DNA from: Curvularia sp. ZM96
Lineage: Eukaryota; Ascomycota; Dothideomycetes; Pleosporales; Pleosporaceae
Reading direction: 5' to 3'
DNA length: 64,000 nucleotides
NCBI GenBank assembly: GCA_022457065.1
Contig: JAJGBQ010000005.1
Span: 1,798,001-1,862,000 of the forward strand
Below, piece by piece: positions 33,085 to 45,704 of the stretch (positions are counted from its first letter, which is position 1; every line of letters starts with the position of its first letter). The notes under the pieces were generated by a model. That model saw only the letters and a list, made by a program, of their open reading frames with translations, did no database searches and had not been told where the DNA came from. The position numbers and the translations under genes are program-made.

Positions 33085-35101
33085 TCACAGCTCGTCTTCC
33101 AAGAACTTGTACGCAAATCGGAAGTCTGCCTTTCTACGGTTCATCCTAGAGACAAGGTTAGATATTTGTGACCTACGGAAACCAAACAACGAAGGAGGGG
33201 AACAAATGCTTACCATGTGCTTTCATAGTCGAAGAATCGGTACGTTCCCTGCTCGTAGTCTTCGGTAATCGCTTTTGGTTCTTCGTGCCGCTGAAACCAT
33301 GTTTGATACTGCTTGTGGAATCTCCAGCTCTGTGACTTCAACGCTTTAGCAGCCAGGTACTGCTGATATGTACCTTGACGGTAATAAAAAGCATAAAAGA
33401 GAGCGTCTGTCTCAATACGGGAGTACAGACGAGGGTCGTCGAAAATGGGTAAGGGCTCTTGTGGGTAGTGAGCGGGGGTGAACGGGTAAGGGTTCTGGGG
33501 GCGGTAGTGGCGTGGCGCCTCAGTATCTGCAGACTCGGGTGCAGTAGCCATAGATGCCATTAGCATACGCTCATCTGGGGGTTTCGATGCCGAGGCAGAT
33601 ATGTCGTTCTTAGTCGCCTCGAAAGAATCAAGCAGATCCTGTAAGCTCGAGGGTAGATGGTAGACCGACTCTTGCTCATCTTCATCTTCTGCATGCGATT
33701 CGCCGTTTGTCAGCGGCGGCGTGGCAGCCTGAGATTCCTCTTCTTCAACAGGTTCTGGAACAGGTGTCCTTCTGCTAGCCTTGGTGGCATCATCAGACGG
33801 TGCAGCTTGCGAAGGTGTGTCCTTCTCGACGGGAGCGGTCACTGGTACACTGGCAGCAGGAGCAGGTGATGCCTGTGCGGACCCGGCTTGCTGTGTACGT
33901 GAGACTGGCTGGGAATGTGTTATCGCGGGTGAGTTTGTTGCACTTGCGCGAGCGCCGCCAGTAGCGAGATTTGATTGAGCCGTAGCCGCTCCTGGTGGTG
34001 GTGGCAGTGGAGCAATTCCCACTCCATTCTTGTCACTTGCAGCCGCAGCCGCAGCAGCCGAAGCATACTTCAATGGTTCTCCTGGCGTTCGTGTCGGTAT
34101 CGGCGCGGGCTTCATAGCGTTTGCTGTGTTATTTGCAGCATTGGGCGCAGGTGTATGTAACGTCGCTAAAGCTGGCAGCGGTGACTTCATTTGCGTCGAC
34201 GATCGTCTTGCTCCTTGTTGTACTGCTTCAGTCGCCTTTGGTTTGGGTGCTGGCGGCCGCACATCTGCGTCGGGGGTGTCGTCGGCTATCGACTGCGATT
34301 CGTGTGACGAGACATGATCCAGGTTCTCGCCCAGGCCGTAAATGGCCTCTTCTTCTTGTAGGTTGAAGTCGTCGTATAATGTGTCATCGTCCATGAACTC
34401 GGGATCTTGGTTGCTTTCGACATAGTACTTGATACTATCCTCGATCTCTTTCACCTGGTCAGTCTCAACGCTACCATTCTCTAGCGCTCGCTGGAGCAGA
34501 TCCAACTTCGATTGGTGCCATTTATTCCTTTCCACCGTCTCCTCCAGCTCCGATACGCGCTCCACTTTTGAGTTGTCGCCCTTCTTTGACTTCTTTACAT
34601 TGGCGTTCAGTGTCTCAATTTCGGCCTCAATTGTCTCTATTTGTCGCTCTAGCTCTTCGTTCATGTGCTGTAGGAATTCGACCACTTCCATCTTTTCCCT
34701 GTCTTTGGGGTCAATTTTAGATGCTAACTGGAGGCCTTCTTTTGAATATGCCTTGGTTTTCATCTCCTTTTCCACGGCCTTGAATCGCTCCATTTGCTGT
34801 CACATGTTAGCTACTGTATCGTCCCTCGACACGGTGGTCATCCTACTGTCTCGATGAGTTTCCTATGGTCGAGTAGCGGCTTCTTGTCCTTGATTTCGGA
34901 CATGGCGGCCCATGTCTTGATCTGGTCTCGAGACCGTTGCAGCTTCTTTATTTCCTTCTTCAGCTGGTCTTCGAGCTTCTCCTTCTGGGACGGATTGCCC
35001 GTCTGCATGATCTTCTCATATATGCTCTCAAAGGTCGCGACGCCTTCTGCGACCTTTTTGAAGCATTTGTCGATCTCTTGCTGGAGTTTCCGTGCAGCCA
35101 T
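33085..35101 (-). CDS. not3: CCR4-NOT complex subunit Not3/Not5
   Basis: Exons 34847-35101, 33214-34796 and 33085-33145 with introns of 50 and 68 nt, total 632 aa. It starts [21 protein letters not shown], the near-invariant Not3/5 N-terminus. The N-terminal 240 residues are the family coiled-coil region ([25 protein letters not shown]). The middle is Ala/Pro/Ser-rich disorder. The C-terminal NOT box begins near 520 ([45 protein letters not shown]) and the last exon supplies [19 protein letters not shown]. The protein joins the CCR4-NOT deadenylase that shortens poly(A) tails, and in yeast Not5 senses ribosomes with an empty E site. It is divergent from the deacylase gene, 450 bp apart. Confidence 0.97.
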
Positions 35102-35551
35102 GGTCGATGTACAGCCTCGCCGTCCGGGCGGGGGTGGGGGTTTGTGGTGATGTTGATGAGGGTCGCCGGGAGGACGTCAGCGAGAGCTGGGCGGTCGGCG
35201 TGCGTAAGAGCGGACGGGCGTGCGAAGAACGGTGGAGGACTGTTTGTCGTAGGCTGGATGCGGAGAGGTTGAGGCATCGCATGGGTAACGCGAATCCCTA
35301 GGGCTGGCCTAGCGTTGTCCAGTGCCAAGATTGCGGCTGCTAGCTCTCAGCACCCCCACGCGCGTCAGGCTGTTTCATGTTCGCGTTGCACGCTCTTCAG
35401 CCTCGTCTCACCTTCTGTCGGATACGCCAATTTCCATGCCTGACGTAGTCGCGCTGGATTGCTCGATATTTTTAGGAGGTTCGAGCTGCTTGAGCGACTG
35501 AGTGAATGTGTAGACATTAAGGTACCACACAACTCTCGCTACCCCGCCATC
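35102..35551. promoter_or_regulatory. Shared divergent promoter region, not3 and D-aminoacyl-tRNA deacylase
   Basis: 450 bp between the two start codons, so both promoters must lie here. No clear TATA box; the stretch near 35100-35250 is GC-rich. Confidence 0.6.
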
Positions 35552-36408
35552 ATGAGGAGTACAAGCCCGGTCCGCGTGCAACCACCACGGCCACACTAAC
35601 AATGCCCCAGCCGTACTACAGAGAGTCAAGTCTGCGTCAGTGACCGTAGATGGCAAGCTCATCTCGTCAATTGGCAAGGGCCTGTTGGTCCTAGCAGCCA
35701 TCTCCAAAGACGACACTGAGAAAGATGTCGAGGCCATGGCGGCCAAGGTACTCAAGGCCAAACTCTGGGACGATGACTCCAAGGATCCGCCAGGTGTATG
35801 ACGCAATCCCTATATACACATCTTTGCTCAAGTTTCTGACCCCTCAAGTGGAGACGCAACGTTGCTGATATCCAGGGCGAGGTGCTATGTGGTATGTAGC
35901 CCATCGTCCAGGCTGCGACACACCCGGCTGTTTCGACCTGTCCATGGAAGCTGCTTGTGCCTCGGATCGACAAGGGCTAACGCACGCCAGTCTCCCAGTT
36001 TACCCTGCTGGCATCGATGGAAAAAGGAAACAAACCAAGCTTCCACCAGTCCGCAAACGGTGATAATGCCCGGACACTGTATCAAGCTTTCTTCAACAAG
36101 GTCAGGGCATTATACGGAACGGAAAAGGTCAAGGACGGCCTGTTTGCTGCCATGATGGACGTTGCTCTAGTCAATGACGGACCGGTAGGTTTAGATTACA
36201 CCTGCCTGGACGGCGAGGTACAACTTCAGCATTATATTTCCTGAGTGTGCCCTACCCGCTGTCTTCAAACATTAATCATCTCTTCTAGGTCACCATCCAG
36301 ATAGACACGAAACCACCTAAGGTAGAAGGCTCCGATCAACCTGGGTCTGGCTCTGGTAGCTCGAAAGCGAAAAAGCCGCAAACTGTCGATGTCAATGACC
36401 GCAAGTAA
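35552..36408 (+). CDS. dtd1: D-aminoacyl-tRNA deacylase
   Basis: Exons 35552-35558, 35611-35795, 35849-35891, 35991-36184 and 36289-36408, total 182 aa. The enzyme frees tRNA mischarged with D-amino acids or glycine. The family motifs are present: TVLQRVKSASVTVDG at the start, SQFTLLA (80-86, first cross-subunit motif) and the GPVT cis-proline motif (142-145) that gives chiral rejection. The first exon is only 7 nt (ATG AGG A), chosen because the splice supplies the missing residue of the invariant VLQRVK start and the intron has a CTAAC branch site. The C-terminal tail after the fold is a short Gly/Ser/Lys linker. A further intron (36405-36459, strong CTAAC and TTTTTCAG) could replace the last lysine with NRR and end at 36469. 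Cytosolic; acts as a dimer. Confidence 0.93.
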
Positions 36409-38851
36409 CACAGACACTCTGCACACGAGATCTAGACTAACTTGAGCTTCCTTTTTCAGTCGTCGATAACATGACCAAGATCACGCAAGAATTCAAGATC
36501 CCTGTAGAACGCTTAGAGTAGAAATCAATCGGTCAAGCATGTTTCATGATCACCTGAGTTTCAACACCATCCAACGAACCTGCTCGAAACTTCATCTCCG
36601 GAGTATTACAGAACCTCAATTCTGGCTTGATAACGTGCAAATTTGTTGGTATTCTAAAATCACTGGCTTTTTTTCAAAGGGATCTTTGAGCAATCGACTC
36701 GCATGTCAAAATCGTTTCTCATGGAGTAATTCACACTGACTTGAATCAATTCCCGAATTACCAGCTTCGTGCTCTGGTTTCTTAAACCGGGCTCCGTCAA
36801 TTATACACTGATGTTTAACTATCTGTGCAAAGGCAAATGTAGGACTAAGCGATGTCGATATACTTTGCTACCTAGTTAGCCGTTTCTACACACATGCAAT
36901 ATCGTAGACTTTCAATTCAATAACGCTGATCCAGGAAACCATCTCACGTCAGACATCGTAGTAAGATAATTTAGGCGACCAGCACTCACTAAGACTATCT
37001 ACCTGTAGATAAGGCCACCTTACCCTCATCAGGCTGGGCGTTTAAGTTCCCTTACGGCCGATCTGGGAACAAGGTATCGCTCTGGCATTTTTGACTATCT
37101 TGGTAAATTATGCGGTTGACACATGGGTGTGCTGCTCAATTGTCTTACTTTGCTGACGCTACGCATAGCCTTACGACGAATGGGACCTGCCCTCATTTTC
37201 ATTCACCGTACAGCCTACAAGGGTACCCTTTCCTGCGCCAGTCAGCACAATAAGGGTGTATTACCTGTATCAGGTTATTGCCGTTGCTCATATAGACGAT
37301 AGCCTGTTAGCTTAGCAACTGAGATCTTGGAACCAGCGCTACAGTCTTGGCGGTATGCTTTCTATTGTCGCTTATTATCCTAATGATGTTTCTATTTTCG
37401 GCATGTTACTCGGGCGAAGTGGGTTTTTGTACTACGCGTCATTACCTGCTGACCAACGAGCGAATATATGATGACTCCCAACCCTATAGGGTTCGCGTTG
37501 CAGGTTTCGAACGTTCCACAGTCTTGCTGTCATTTTCTTCTCTACAATTGCCCCGTCCGTCTATCCATTAGCTGTCATAAGTTGTATTACCATATCTGAG
37601 ACCGGTGTCGATGTCCTTTGCTGACATAAACCTCCTTTTCTTAGTTCTCTTCGCATAACGCTGGTACAAGACTCAGAATTTCATCCCCTTATAAGCCTAA
37701 CTTTCGGATCTAAGTGGAGGTGCAATCATCCACATTGTACTACTACCGTGACTACAGCCTCTCTGGCACGACCGACTTCGCAACTCTGTTTCGAAATGTA
37801 GATGGCTGCCTGTTACGAAATCGATCGAATATAGGCGCTAAGCCTGTGGTGTGAACACAACGGCACATAAAACAGAAGGAACATTCAGCGGGGTTGCTTT
37901 ATGCCTTAACATACACAGACTAAGATGGTGCGCAATGGACATACGCCGCTGCTGGAGATGAGCGAGTGCAACGCGATGCACTCCATTCATCAGACTTCGA
38001 AAACTCCACCTGTCATCACCCCAACACTTGCCCGTTCATGCGCCCGCATGCGGTGTGGTACAGAAAGAGTCACCGGAACCGGTGTACAAATGTAATTACG
38101 AAGTACGATGCTAGACGAATGAAAGAGAACGCGCACCTTCTTCCGCATTAGGCGGATCCTAGCCGCGGTGCGCTAGCCAGAATGCCCGCGGCACGGCCAA
38201 GTGCTTGCTACGGACGTAAGCAGGGGGAGGCGACGCTCCTATTCAATTGCTATCGGGGGAAGGTGAACACCGAGTTCCGACCATAAGTAGGAGTCGATTC
38301 GGGACTTTTCTCCACCGGTACAATATGCAATTGCGCTGCACAGAAAACGGACGAACACCGAGCGCCAACATGGCTTATGCATACTATATTGCACGATGTC
38401 ACTCTGTTTAGGCAGCCGAATTTCTTTCAACATAAGTGAAGCGTCTCTCGGTCCATATCTTGCTGCCTGATCGAAGCCTTGATATTTAGTTCTTCGCTTG
38501 CTGCAGCTGTTTCTAGAGGATCGCTTCGCTTCCACCGTATTCGTCGTATACTCTAGGACCCACAACGAAACTAGCCGGCGCGCGTCATCCACACTTTAGG
38601 TTCTAAAGCCGTGTTACCGAGCAGCTTGCGTCGCGCACTGACATCACGTTTGGTCTAGCTGGGCCGATATTGGACGGGGCTGTAGTCCCGCTCTAGTTGT
38701 CGAGGCCCGTGAGTGGCGCACGAGGGGATCTCAAGAGACACATCGCTGGAGTTCCTTTCTTTGCTCTGCATCTCTTGGAATTCCTTGGGGCACTTCTATC
38801 GCTGCCCGCCAAGAATCAGCGACGACAAGGCAAGCTCACCATCACTTGAGC
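36409..38851. other. 2.4-kb gene-empty region
   Basis: The longest gap of the window. All frames are short; the largest (117 codons, minus, 38239-38592) has no domain-like sequence. Base composition is mixed rather than uniformly AT-rich, so strong RIP decay is not evident by eye. It includes the promoter of the ABC transporter at its right end. Confidence 0.5.
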
Positions 38852-41800
38852 ATGGATCACGACGACTCGGCCACGGCCACAGGATCGGCCGTGTCAAAGG
38901 CCATTGACGAGAAGCATGAAGTGCAATCGGAAAAGGAGTCCAGGTTGCCCACAGCTTCCCTCAGTGACAAAGAGAAGGAAATCATCGACAGACAACTGAC
39001 AGCGCCTAACCTTACCGTTGGCTATTTCTCTTTGTTTCGATATGGGACCGCCAAAGACAAGGTCATTATGGTTTTGGCCTTGATTGCTAGTATTGCAGCT
39101 GGCGCAGTAATGCCCTTAATGACAGTAAGTGATACATCAACACACCAAACTCCTTATATCATATTAGACCTATGAAGACTTGCAGAGGCTTGCTCAGGTT
39201 TTGTTAAGACACACGAGTCTGCCATGACCACGAGAACATGGAGCTGACTGACAATAGCTTGTTTATGGTAATTTCGCCGGAAGTTTTACCGGCTTTTCAG
39301 TTGATGCAGTTGCTGCTGCCAAATTCGAACATGAAATCAGCCAGTTTACGTTGTACTTTGTATATCTTGGCATCGGCTCGTTTGTCACCTCATACGTAAG
39401 CATTGTTGGCTTCTCCTATACCGGAGAACGCATTACACGAACGATTCGGGAGCTCTACCTACGCGCCATCTTCAGACAGAACATCGCTTTCTTCGACTTC
39501 CTAGGCTCCGGTGAGATCACCACCCGTATCAGCTCCGACATGAACTTGGTTCAGGACGGTATCGGTCAGAAGATTGGCTTGTTCGTTACTGGAGTATCCA
39601 TGTTCGTATCCGCTATCATCATCGGTTTCATCAGATCGTGGAAACTCTCTTTGATCATGCTGGCTGCCACAGTTGCGTTGATCCTGATGATGGGTGTCAA
39701 TGGTGCTATGATGAAGAAGGCTCAAACCCAGTCTATCGACGAATACGCTACAGCTGCTTCCTTAGCCGAAGAGGTGCTATCCTCAGCCCGCAATGTCGCT
39801 GCGTTCGGAACACAGAAGCGACTCGAAGAAAAATACAAGGTCTTCGTCGACCGCGCAACTAAACTGGACTACACGGCGAAGTTCTGGTTGTCAATGATGA
39901 TCGCTGGCATGATGGCTGTGCTCAATCTTCAGTACGCCTTGGCCTTTTGGCAGGGCAAGCGATTCCTAGACGACGGTGAACTTGGTGTTTCAAACATCCT
40001 TACCGTCGTCATGGCACTTATGATTGCGGGTTTCTCCATCGGACAGAACCTGCCTCATATTCAAGCTTTTGGCGGAGCCACTGCGGCTGCTACAAAGGTC
40101 TTTAATACGATCGAAAGGAACTCTCCCATCGACCCAGAGACGGACGAAGGCATCATACCGGATGATTTTGTTGGTAACCTCGAGTTCAAGAACCTCAAGC
40201 ACGTGTACCCTTCTCGTCCAGATACCACGGTTCTCTCAGACTTTAACTTGGTTGTTCCATCAGGCAAGATGGTTGCACTCGTTGGTGCGTCAGGATCTGG
40301 AAAATCAACAATTGTTGGACTCTTGGAACGCTTCTACCTGCCAATGGAAGGCCAGATCTTTTTGGATGGCAAGGATATTACCACCTTGAACCTACGTTGG
40401 CTCCGTCAGCACATGGCTATTGTCAGCCAGGAGCCTATCCTATTTAGCACAACCATCTACGAGAGTATTCTGCATGGTCTGGTCAACACGCAGTACGCAA
40501 ATGTATCTGACGAGAAGAAGATGGAGCTCATCGAGAATGCCGCTAAGATCGCCAATGCCCATGATTTCATCATGGATCTACCGGAAAAATATCAAACCAA
40601 AGTGGGAGAGCGAGGTGGATTGCTTTCTGGTGGACAGAAACAGCGTATCGCTATCGCCCGTGCTATCGTCTCGGATCCGAAGATCCTACTTCTGGATGAG
40701 GCTACCGCAGCCCTGGATACTAGGTCTGAGAGTCTAGTCCAAGACGCCCTTGACCGAGCTTCGCAAGGACGAACAACGATTGTTATCGCACATCGTCTCT
40801 CGACTATCAAGAAGGCAGACAACATTGTGGTCATGGCGATGGGACGAATTGTTGAACAGGGCACCCACCAAGAACTTCTCGATCTCAACGCAGTATATGC
40901 AGGTCTTGTACAGGCTCAGGAGCTGACTTCTAAGAAAAATGTTGTCAACAGAATTTCGACCCTAGATGACCCTGAAAACCCCACAGAAGGTGCAACGAAC
41001 GAGGAGAAACTGGCTTTGTTACGAACTGTAACATCTGCCCCTACCGAGTTCTTAGCGAAGAAGGACGAGAAAGACAAAAAGTATAGCACCTGGGAGCTGA
41101 TCAAGTTCAGCTGGGAAATGAACAATGGCGCACATACGACCATGACTCTAGGTCTGATTTTTAGCTTCCTCGCTGGTGCCAACCCCGCGGTACAAGCCAT
41201 TATTCTCGGTAACTCGATCAACTCGCTTCTCTCACCCGGAACATCACTTGGCGGACGCGATGTTGGTTTCTGGTGCTACATGTTCCTCATGCTCGGACTT
41301 GTTATCGGTTTGTTCTACTATATCCAAGGCAAGACGCTGTCTAAAGGATCTGCGCAACTTGTCGGCAACGTGCGATTACGCGCCTTTAGGGCCATGCTTC
41401 GCCAGGATATGGAGTTCTTTGACGGCGAAACAGTCACTTCCGGAGCTCTCAGCAACTTCCTGTCATCAGAAGCAAACCGTCTTGCTGGTCTCAGTGGCTC
41501 TACCCTAGGAACGATTCTCAGTGCCGCCTCCTCCATCCTTATTGCCTTCATTGTTGGATGCTCCTTTGGGTGGAAGTTGGCTCTTGTGTGCTCTGCAACC
41601 ATTCCTCTTGTTATTGGATGCGGTTACTTCCGTTTCTATGCACTTACTCGCATGGAAAAACGCACCAAGGAAACATCCGATGCTGCAAGTTTTGCTTGCG
41701 AAGCAGCCTCGTCCATTCGCACTGTTGCAACACTCTCGCTTGAAAAGTATCTCTTGTCCGAGTATAAAAACAAGCTTGCAGACCAGGGCAAGGGCTATCT

Positions 41801-42894
41801 CAAGTTCACAAACGTATCAGCCTTGCTCTACGCTACATCTCAAGGCTTGATCATGCTCATCTTTGCCCTTGTCTTCTGGTACGGAGGTCGCCTGCTCTTC
41901 AACCGGGAATACACCGTCTTGCAGTTCTTCATCGTCTACTCCTCGATCATCAACGGTGCCCAATCAGCTGGTTCCATCTTCTCCTTTGCCCCGGACATGG
42001 GTGAGGCCAAGGATGCTGCCAAGCTTCTCAAGTCATTCTTGAACCGCATCCCTAAGATCGACCACTGGTCCCCTGATGGCAAGAAGATTGATCGCCTGGT
42101 AGGCAAGATTGAGCTACAGGACGTACGTTTCACTTATCCAGGGCGTCCAGACCACCGTGTTCTGCGTGGAGTCAGTCTCGCTGCTGAGCCTGGCCAGTTC
42201 GTTGCGCTCGTTGGTGCCTCTGGTAGTGGAAAATCGACAGTTATGCAACTGCTCGAGAGATTCTACGACCCAACTAGCGGTGCTGTGCTTGTTGATGATG
42301 TGCCATTGACCGACTATAATCTCCAAGATTACCGATCACAGCTGGCTATTGTGAGTCAAGAGACTACGCTATACACCGGTACAATTCGCGAGAACATTTT
42401 GGCAGACAAGGAAGATATGAGTGACGAGGCCGTCATTCAAGCGTGCAAAGATGCCAACATCTACGACTTCATAACATCATTGCCAGATGGGTTCAACACT
42501 CTTGTTGGCGCCAAAGGAGCACTTCTTTCTGGTGGCCAGGTAAGTCCTTTTCTCTCTATTGTCTTATACAACACCCACTAACTCTTAACAGCGCCAACGC
42601 CTGGCAATTGCACGTGCTCTTCTTCGCGACCCGAAGATCCTCCTTCTCGACGAAGCTACTTCTGCTCTCGACTCCACATCCGAACGTGTTGTTCAAGACG
42701 CCCTCGACTCCGCGGCCAAGGGCAGAACTACAATTGCCATTGCACATCGACTGAGCACAATTCAACACGCCGATATAATTTACGTGTTCAACCAAGGCAA
42801 AATTGTAGAGAAGGGCAGACATGATGAACTGGTAGCCAAGAAGGGCGTATACTTCGAACTGGCAAAACTGCAGGCCATTGGAGCGCCGCAGTAG
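38852..42894 (+). CDS. ABCB-type multidrug transporter, full length (Pmd1/Mdr1-like)
   Basis: Exons 38852-39124, 39258-42539 and 42592-42894 with introns of 133 and 52 nt, total 1285 aa, the usual size of a (TMD-NBD)2 exporter. TMD1 is followed by NBD1 with Walker [10 protein letters not shown] (about 434), signature LLSGGQKQR (about 547) and Walker B ILLLDEAT (about 567). TMD2 and NBD2 follow with Walker A (about 1076), signature GALLSGGQ and Walker B ILLLDEAT (about 1202). The second intron falls exactly inside the NBD2 signature, between LSGGQ and RQR. Both sites look intact, with no degenerate NBD. The N-terminus is cytosolic and acidic/basic mixed. The role is plasma-membrane efflux of toxic hydrophobic compounds; the substrate cannot be told. 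There is no biosynthetic cluster beside it. Confidence 0.97.
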
Positions 42895-43484
42895 CATGTT
42901 TTTTTTGCTGATAGCGTACAGCGTGGTATTGGTTATATGTACATACATTGTAATATTTCTCGGTGGAGTGGGCTGGAAACCATACTCATAACATTATATA
43001 TAGATTGGGTCTTTGAACGGCCCTTTAGCATAGACGCACACGTTAGATATGCATCATTCAAGATTTCAATTCTATGCAGGATGGTTGTAAAGCCAACTTT
43101 GATGGCTTAACGTAGTAGATTTGCAAACTACACCCACACGGTGGGGAATATCTCAGCACGTGAGCACGCGTCGATTGGCTTTTTTTTGTACATAAGACAT
43201 GCATTAGTCCCTGAGACTTGACCAGGTTTCCATACCAACAAAATACAATACTGTGTGCATTAGCAACCAAGGCGTTTGCACTGAAGTCCACTCTCTATTT
43301 ATGCCAAGCACAATCCCATCTGGGCCCAGGCCCATTCTTTCAGGCGTCCATCCCCATCTTGACCGCCATGACCTTACTAGTACCACACGCTATTAATAAC
43401 CCCTGACAAAAGCAGAGGAGAGCCTCAAGCCCCCAAACCTTTGAACCCAGTGAATAAACTTCTTACCGCGCGGAAGCCCACAGA
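42895..43484. other. Intergenic between ABC transporter and membrane protein gene
   Basis: 590 bp holding the transporter 3' region and the promoter of the next gene, both on the plus strand. A T-run occurs near 43180. No gene seen. Confidence 0.5.
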
Positions 43485-44423
43485 ATGCGCCCATCCAACG
43501 GGTGCCGTACCGTCCTCCTTCTCCTCCCAGTGGTCCTCTTCCTCTTCCCCGTCGCGGCCCTAACCTCCGTCCTCGAGCGCATATCCAAAAATCTCTTTTA
43601 CAGCCACCTTGCGCGTAACTTTCGGACCGGCGACTTTGAAATCTCCCTGCCACGCCCCGGCACCAGCACCGATGTGCAAGTTACACTGAACCTAAATGAT
43701 GGGCCTATACTTGCCATACTGGGTGTGTGCATAATAGCATATGCGGTGGCTGTTGTGAGCGTGGCAGGAATATGGCAGTTGAAAAAGGTGGAGGGCACAG
43801 CGCGACATGAGAGGGTGTGGGTTTGGGTTGTGCTGGTGAGCAATCTCATCATGGTGGGGGCTAGTCTGGCGGGCTTTGCGTATGCAACGTCTGTCCAGGC
43901 CAGCGACGCAAAGTGGCAGATCAACAGCGATGGGAGCGTACCGGATCAAGAGTTCACGATGGAGACGTGGGCCTGCCAGATCGAGAAGGCGTTTCCAAGT
44001 AAAGGTTGGGCTGGCCAGGTGTGTGGTACGACACGGGCAATGCGGTACTTGTTGCTACCAATGGCTGTTGCGGCACTTTGCGTGCTGGGCAGTCTCTGGG
44101 TGCTAGTTAGGAGCAGAGGAGGCGTGAAATGGGCATTTGGTGGAAAAGGAAGATACGGTGGGTTTCGGGGAGCTTATGAATTGCAGCCTCAGGGACCGGC
44201 TGGGCCGTATGCTGGGCCGCCGGGAGGGCAATGGGTTCAGCAACCGGTACAGCAGTGGACAATGCAACCGGGGCAGCAATGGATGGCGCAACCCTACCAA
44301 CAGTGGGGGTCACAGCCGGTACAGCAATGGGGCCCTCAGCCAGTACAGCAGTGGGGACCGCAGCCGGTCGCTCAAGCGCCAAAGTCGGATGCTAACGTTG
44401 AGCAGCGCCCGGTCTTCCAGTGA
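43485..44423 (+). CDS. Uncharacterised four-TM protein with QQW-rich repeat tail
   Basis: Single exon, 312 aa. There are hydrophobic segments near residues 9-28 (signal peptide or first TM), 76-98, 112-140 and 188-208, with a cysteine pair (about 165 and 180) in the loop before the last one, as in tetraspan surface proteins. The C-terminal 90 residues, predicted cytosolic after a basic RSRGG turn, are Gly/Pro/Gln/Trp-rich and contain five copies of an 8-residue repeat of the form (V/G/Y)QQW..QP at 255-294. I do not recognise the family. The repeat resembles low-complexity aromatic/Gln tails that bind other proteins or condense; that is inference. Start: first ATG, at 43485, followed by a typical hydrophobic N-terminus. 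Confidence 0.88.
   Translation: MRPSNGCRTVLLLLPVVLFLFPVAALTSVLERISKNLFYSHLARNFRTGDFEISLPRPGTSTDVQVTLNLNDGPILAILGVCIIAYAVAVVSVAGIWQLKKVEGTARHERVWVWVVLVSNLIMVGASLAGFAYATSVQASDAKWQINSDGSVPDQEFTMETWACQIEKAFPSKGWAGQVCGTTRAMRYLLLPMAVAALCVLGSLWVLVRSRGGVKWAFGGKGRYGGFRGAYELQPQGPAGPYAGPPGGQWVQQPVQQWTMQPGQQWMAQPYQQWGSQPVQQWGPQPVQQWGPQPVAQAPKSDANVEQRPVFQ
44247..44366 (+). repeat. 24-bp coding tandem repeat x5 (QQW..QP)
   Basis: Five in-frame 24-bp units, each encoding a variant of xQQWxxQP; the last two encode identical residues. A partial related unit precedes it. The DNA units differ at silent sites, so the array is not a very recent expansion throughout. Confidence 0.9.
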
Positions 44424-44963
44424 CGTGCATGTTAATGATATCCAAAGCCGTGCTTGACACTGCATTATTTTCCATTCTTATACTTCTACGACTTTGATTC
44501 TAAAGTATGTGCTTCTTGTCTTAATTTTGTGCATATAAACTCTGTCGAGTCACGTCTTGCACATCTCAGGCTGCTCATACGCAGACAAACTCTTTTCCAC
44601 TTTGCCAATCGACTAACTGATAGAACGCAAGTCCGTTGTATGATTAGAAATTTGATTGTCCCACCAAACCACTATCCATATGTCTTAGAAAAGTTGGCAG
44701 CAACTGTCAAAAGACACTGCTTTATCCTATAGAACATGGACTGTATATGTCAACTTGCTGTGAAACACAGAGTTAAAAACTCGTGCTAGACACTGTGATT
44801 CATGATCGAAAAATGGGACAAAGTATCAGTAGCGAATATCAACACTTTTCTATTATACAATTTGACATAGTGGATTACCCTTTTACAAAAGGTGTTACAC
44901 TTCAAGCGTGCATACCATATTACCAAATATACAGTCCAATCACCATGCCTTCACACATCAAGC
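44424..44963. other. Intergenic between convergent genes
   Basis: 3' regions of the four-TM gene (plus) and lipocalin gene (minus). Fairly AT-rich. No gene seen. Confidence 0.5.
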
Positions 44964-45704
44964 TCAAACCCCTTCACATCCAGTCTGGTTGAACCTAATA
45001 ATAGCCGAGCGATTCGATCCAAACGCAACCGCTCTGTCAACCCACGCCTGAATCTTTTCCTCCTCTGGCTGTCGCTCTCTGCTCAGAACATACAAAGTAT
45101 TCCATTCCTGAGTCTGAACAATGGCCCAGTCCACAGCGTAATCTAGCACAATATGTTAGCCTCGTTCTTGTGAATCTATGTGACTTGGCGTGAGAACAAA
45201 GTCGACTTACCTTGGACAATGTAGTTGGGTCCGGGACAAGCATCTTCCGAGGGGGTATTGGGGAATTCGACTTTGAAAGCCCCGGCAGCGCCGTAGGCAG
45301 GGTCTGCAGGCGTGGCAGTGCCGATGATGCTGAAGGTTGAAGGGCCGGCAGCTGCGCTGTTGGCAACACGGACTGTACCGTTGCTCTATTTCTCCGTTAG
45401 GACCTCGTGTCTTGCGTTCTCAGATCATAAAAGAAGGACGTACATTGAGTTGGTAGTTTGCCGTTACGCAGCGTGCGCCAGCGGTAGGACCAAACGGCGT
45501 GCCTGCAACCTGGTACCAAGTCCCGAGATAGCTTTCGAGGTTGAACTTGGGGTCTGGGACAGGGTAGAAGCATTTTCCGTCATATTGCGCTGCGACGACA
45601 TTGGGTCCAGAAGATGCGGTCTCGTTGCTGGAGGAGTCGGTGCGAGGGTAGACCATGCCTGACGCGGCAGAGGTCAAGGCGAGAATGGTACTGGTGACAC
45701 GCAT
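44964..45704 (-). CDS. Secreted lipocalin-like protein
   Basis: Exons 45444-45704, 45211-45385 and 44964-45142, introns of 58 and 67-68 nt, total 204 aa. A signal-peptide-like start (MRVTSTILALTSAASGMVYP) precedes the lipocalin structural motif LESYLGTWYQVA (57-68, the G-x-W signature) and the third motif region YVLSRERQPEEE with its conserved Arg. The family binds small hydrophobic ligands such as fatty acids in a beta-barrel; the ligand here is unknown. Cysteines (about 45, 79, 134, 202) could form two disulphides. Bacterial-type (Blc/apoD-like) lipocalins occur sporadically in fungi. Confidence 0.93.

Noticed and set aside
38239..38592. 117-codon minus-strand frame in the gene-empty stretch
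   Set aside because: No domain-like text, signal peptide or supported splice partner.
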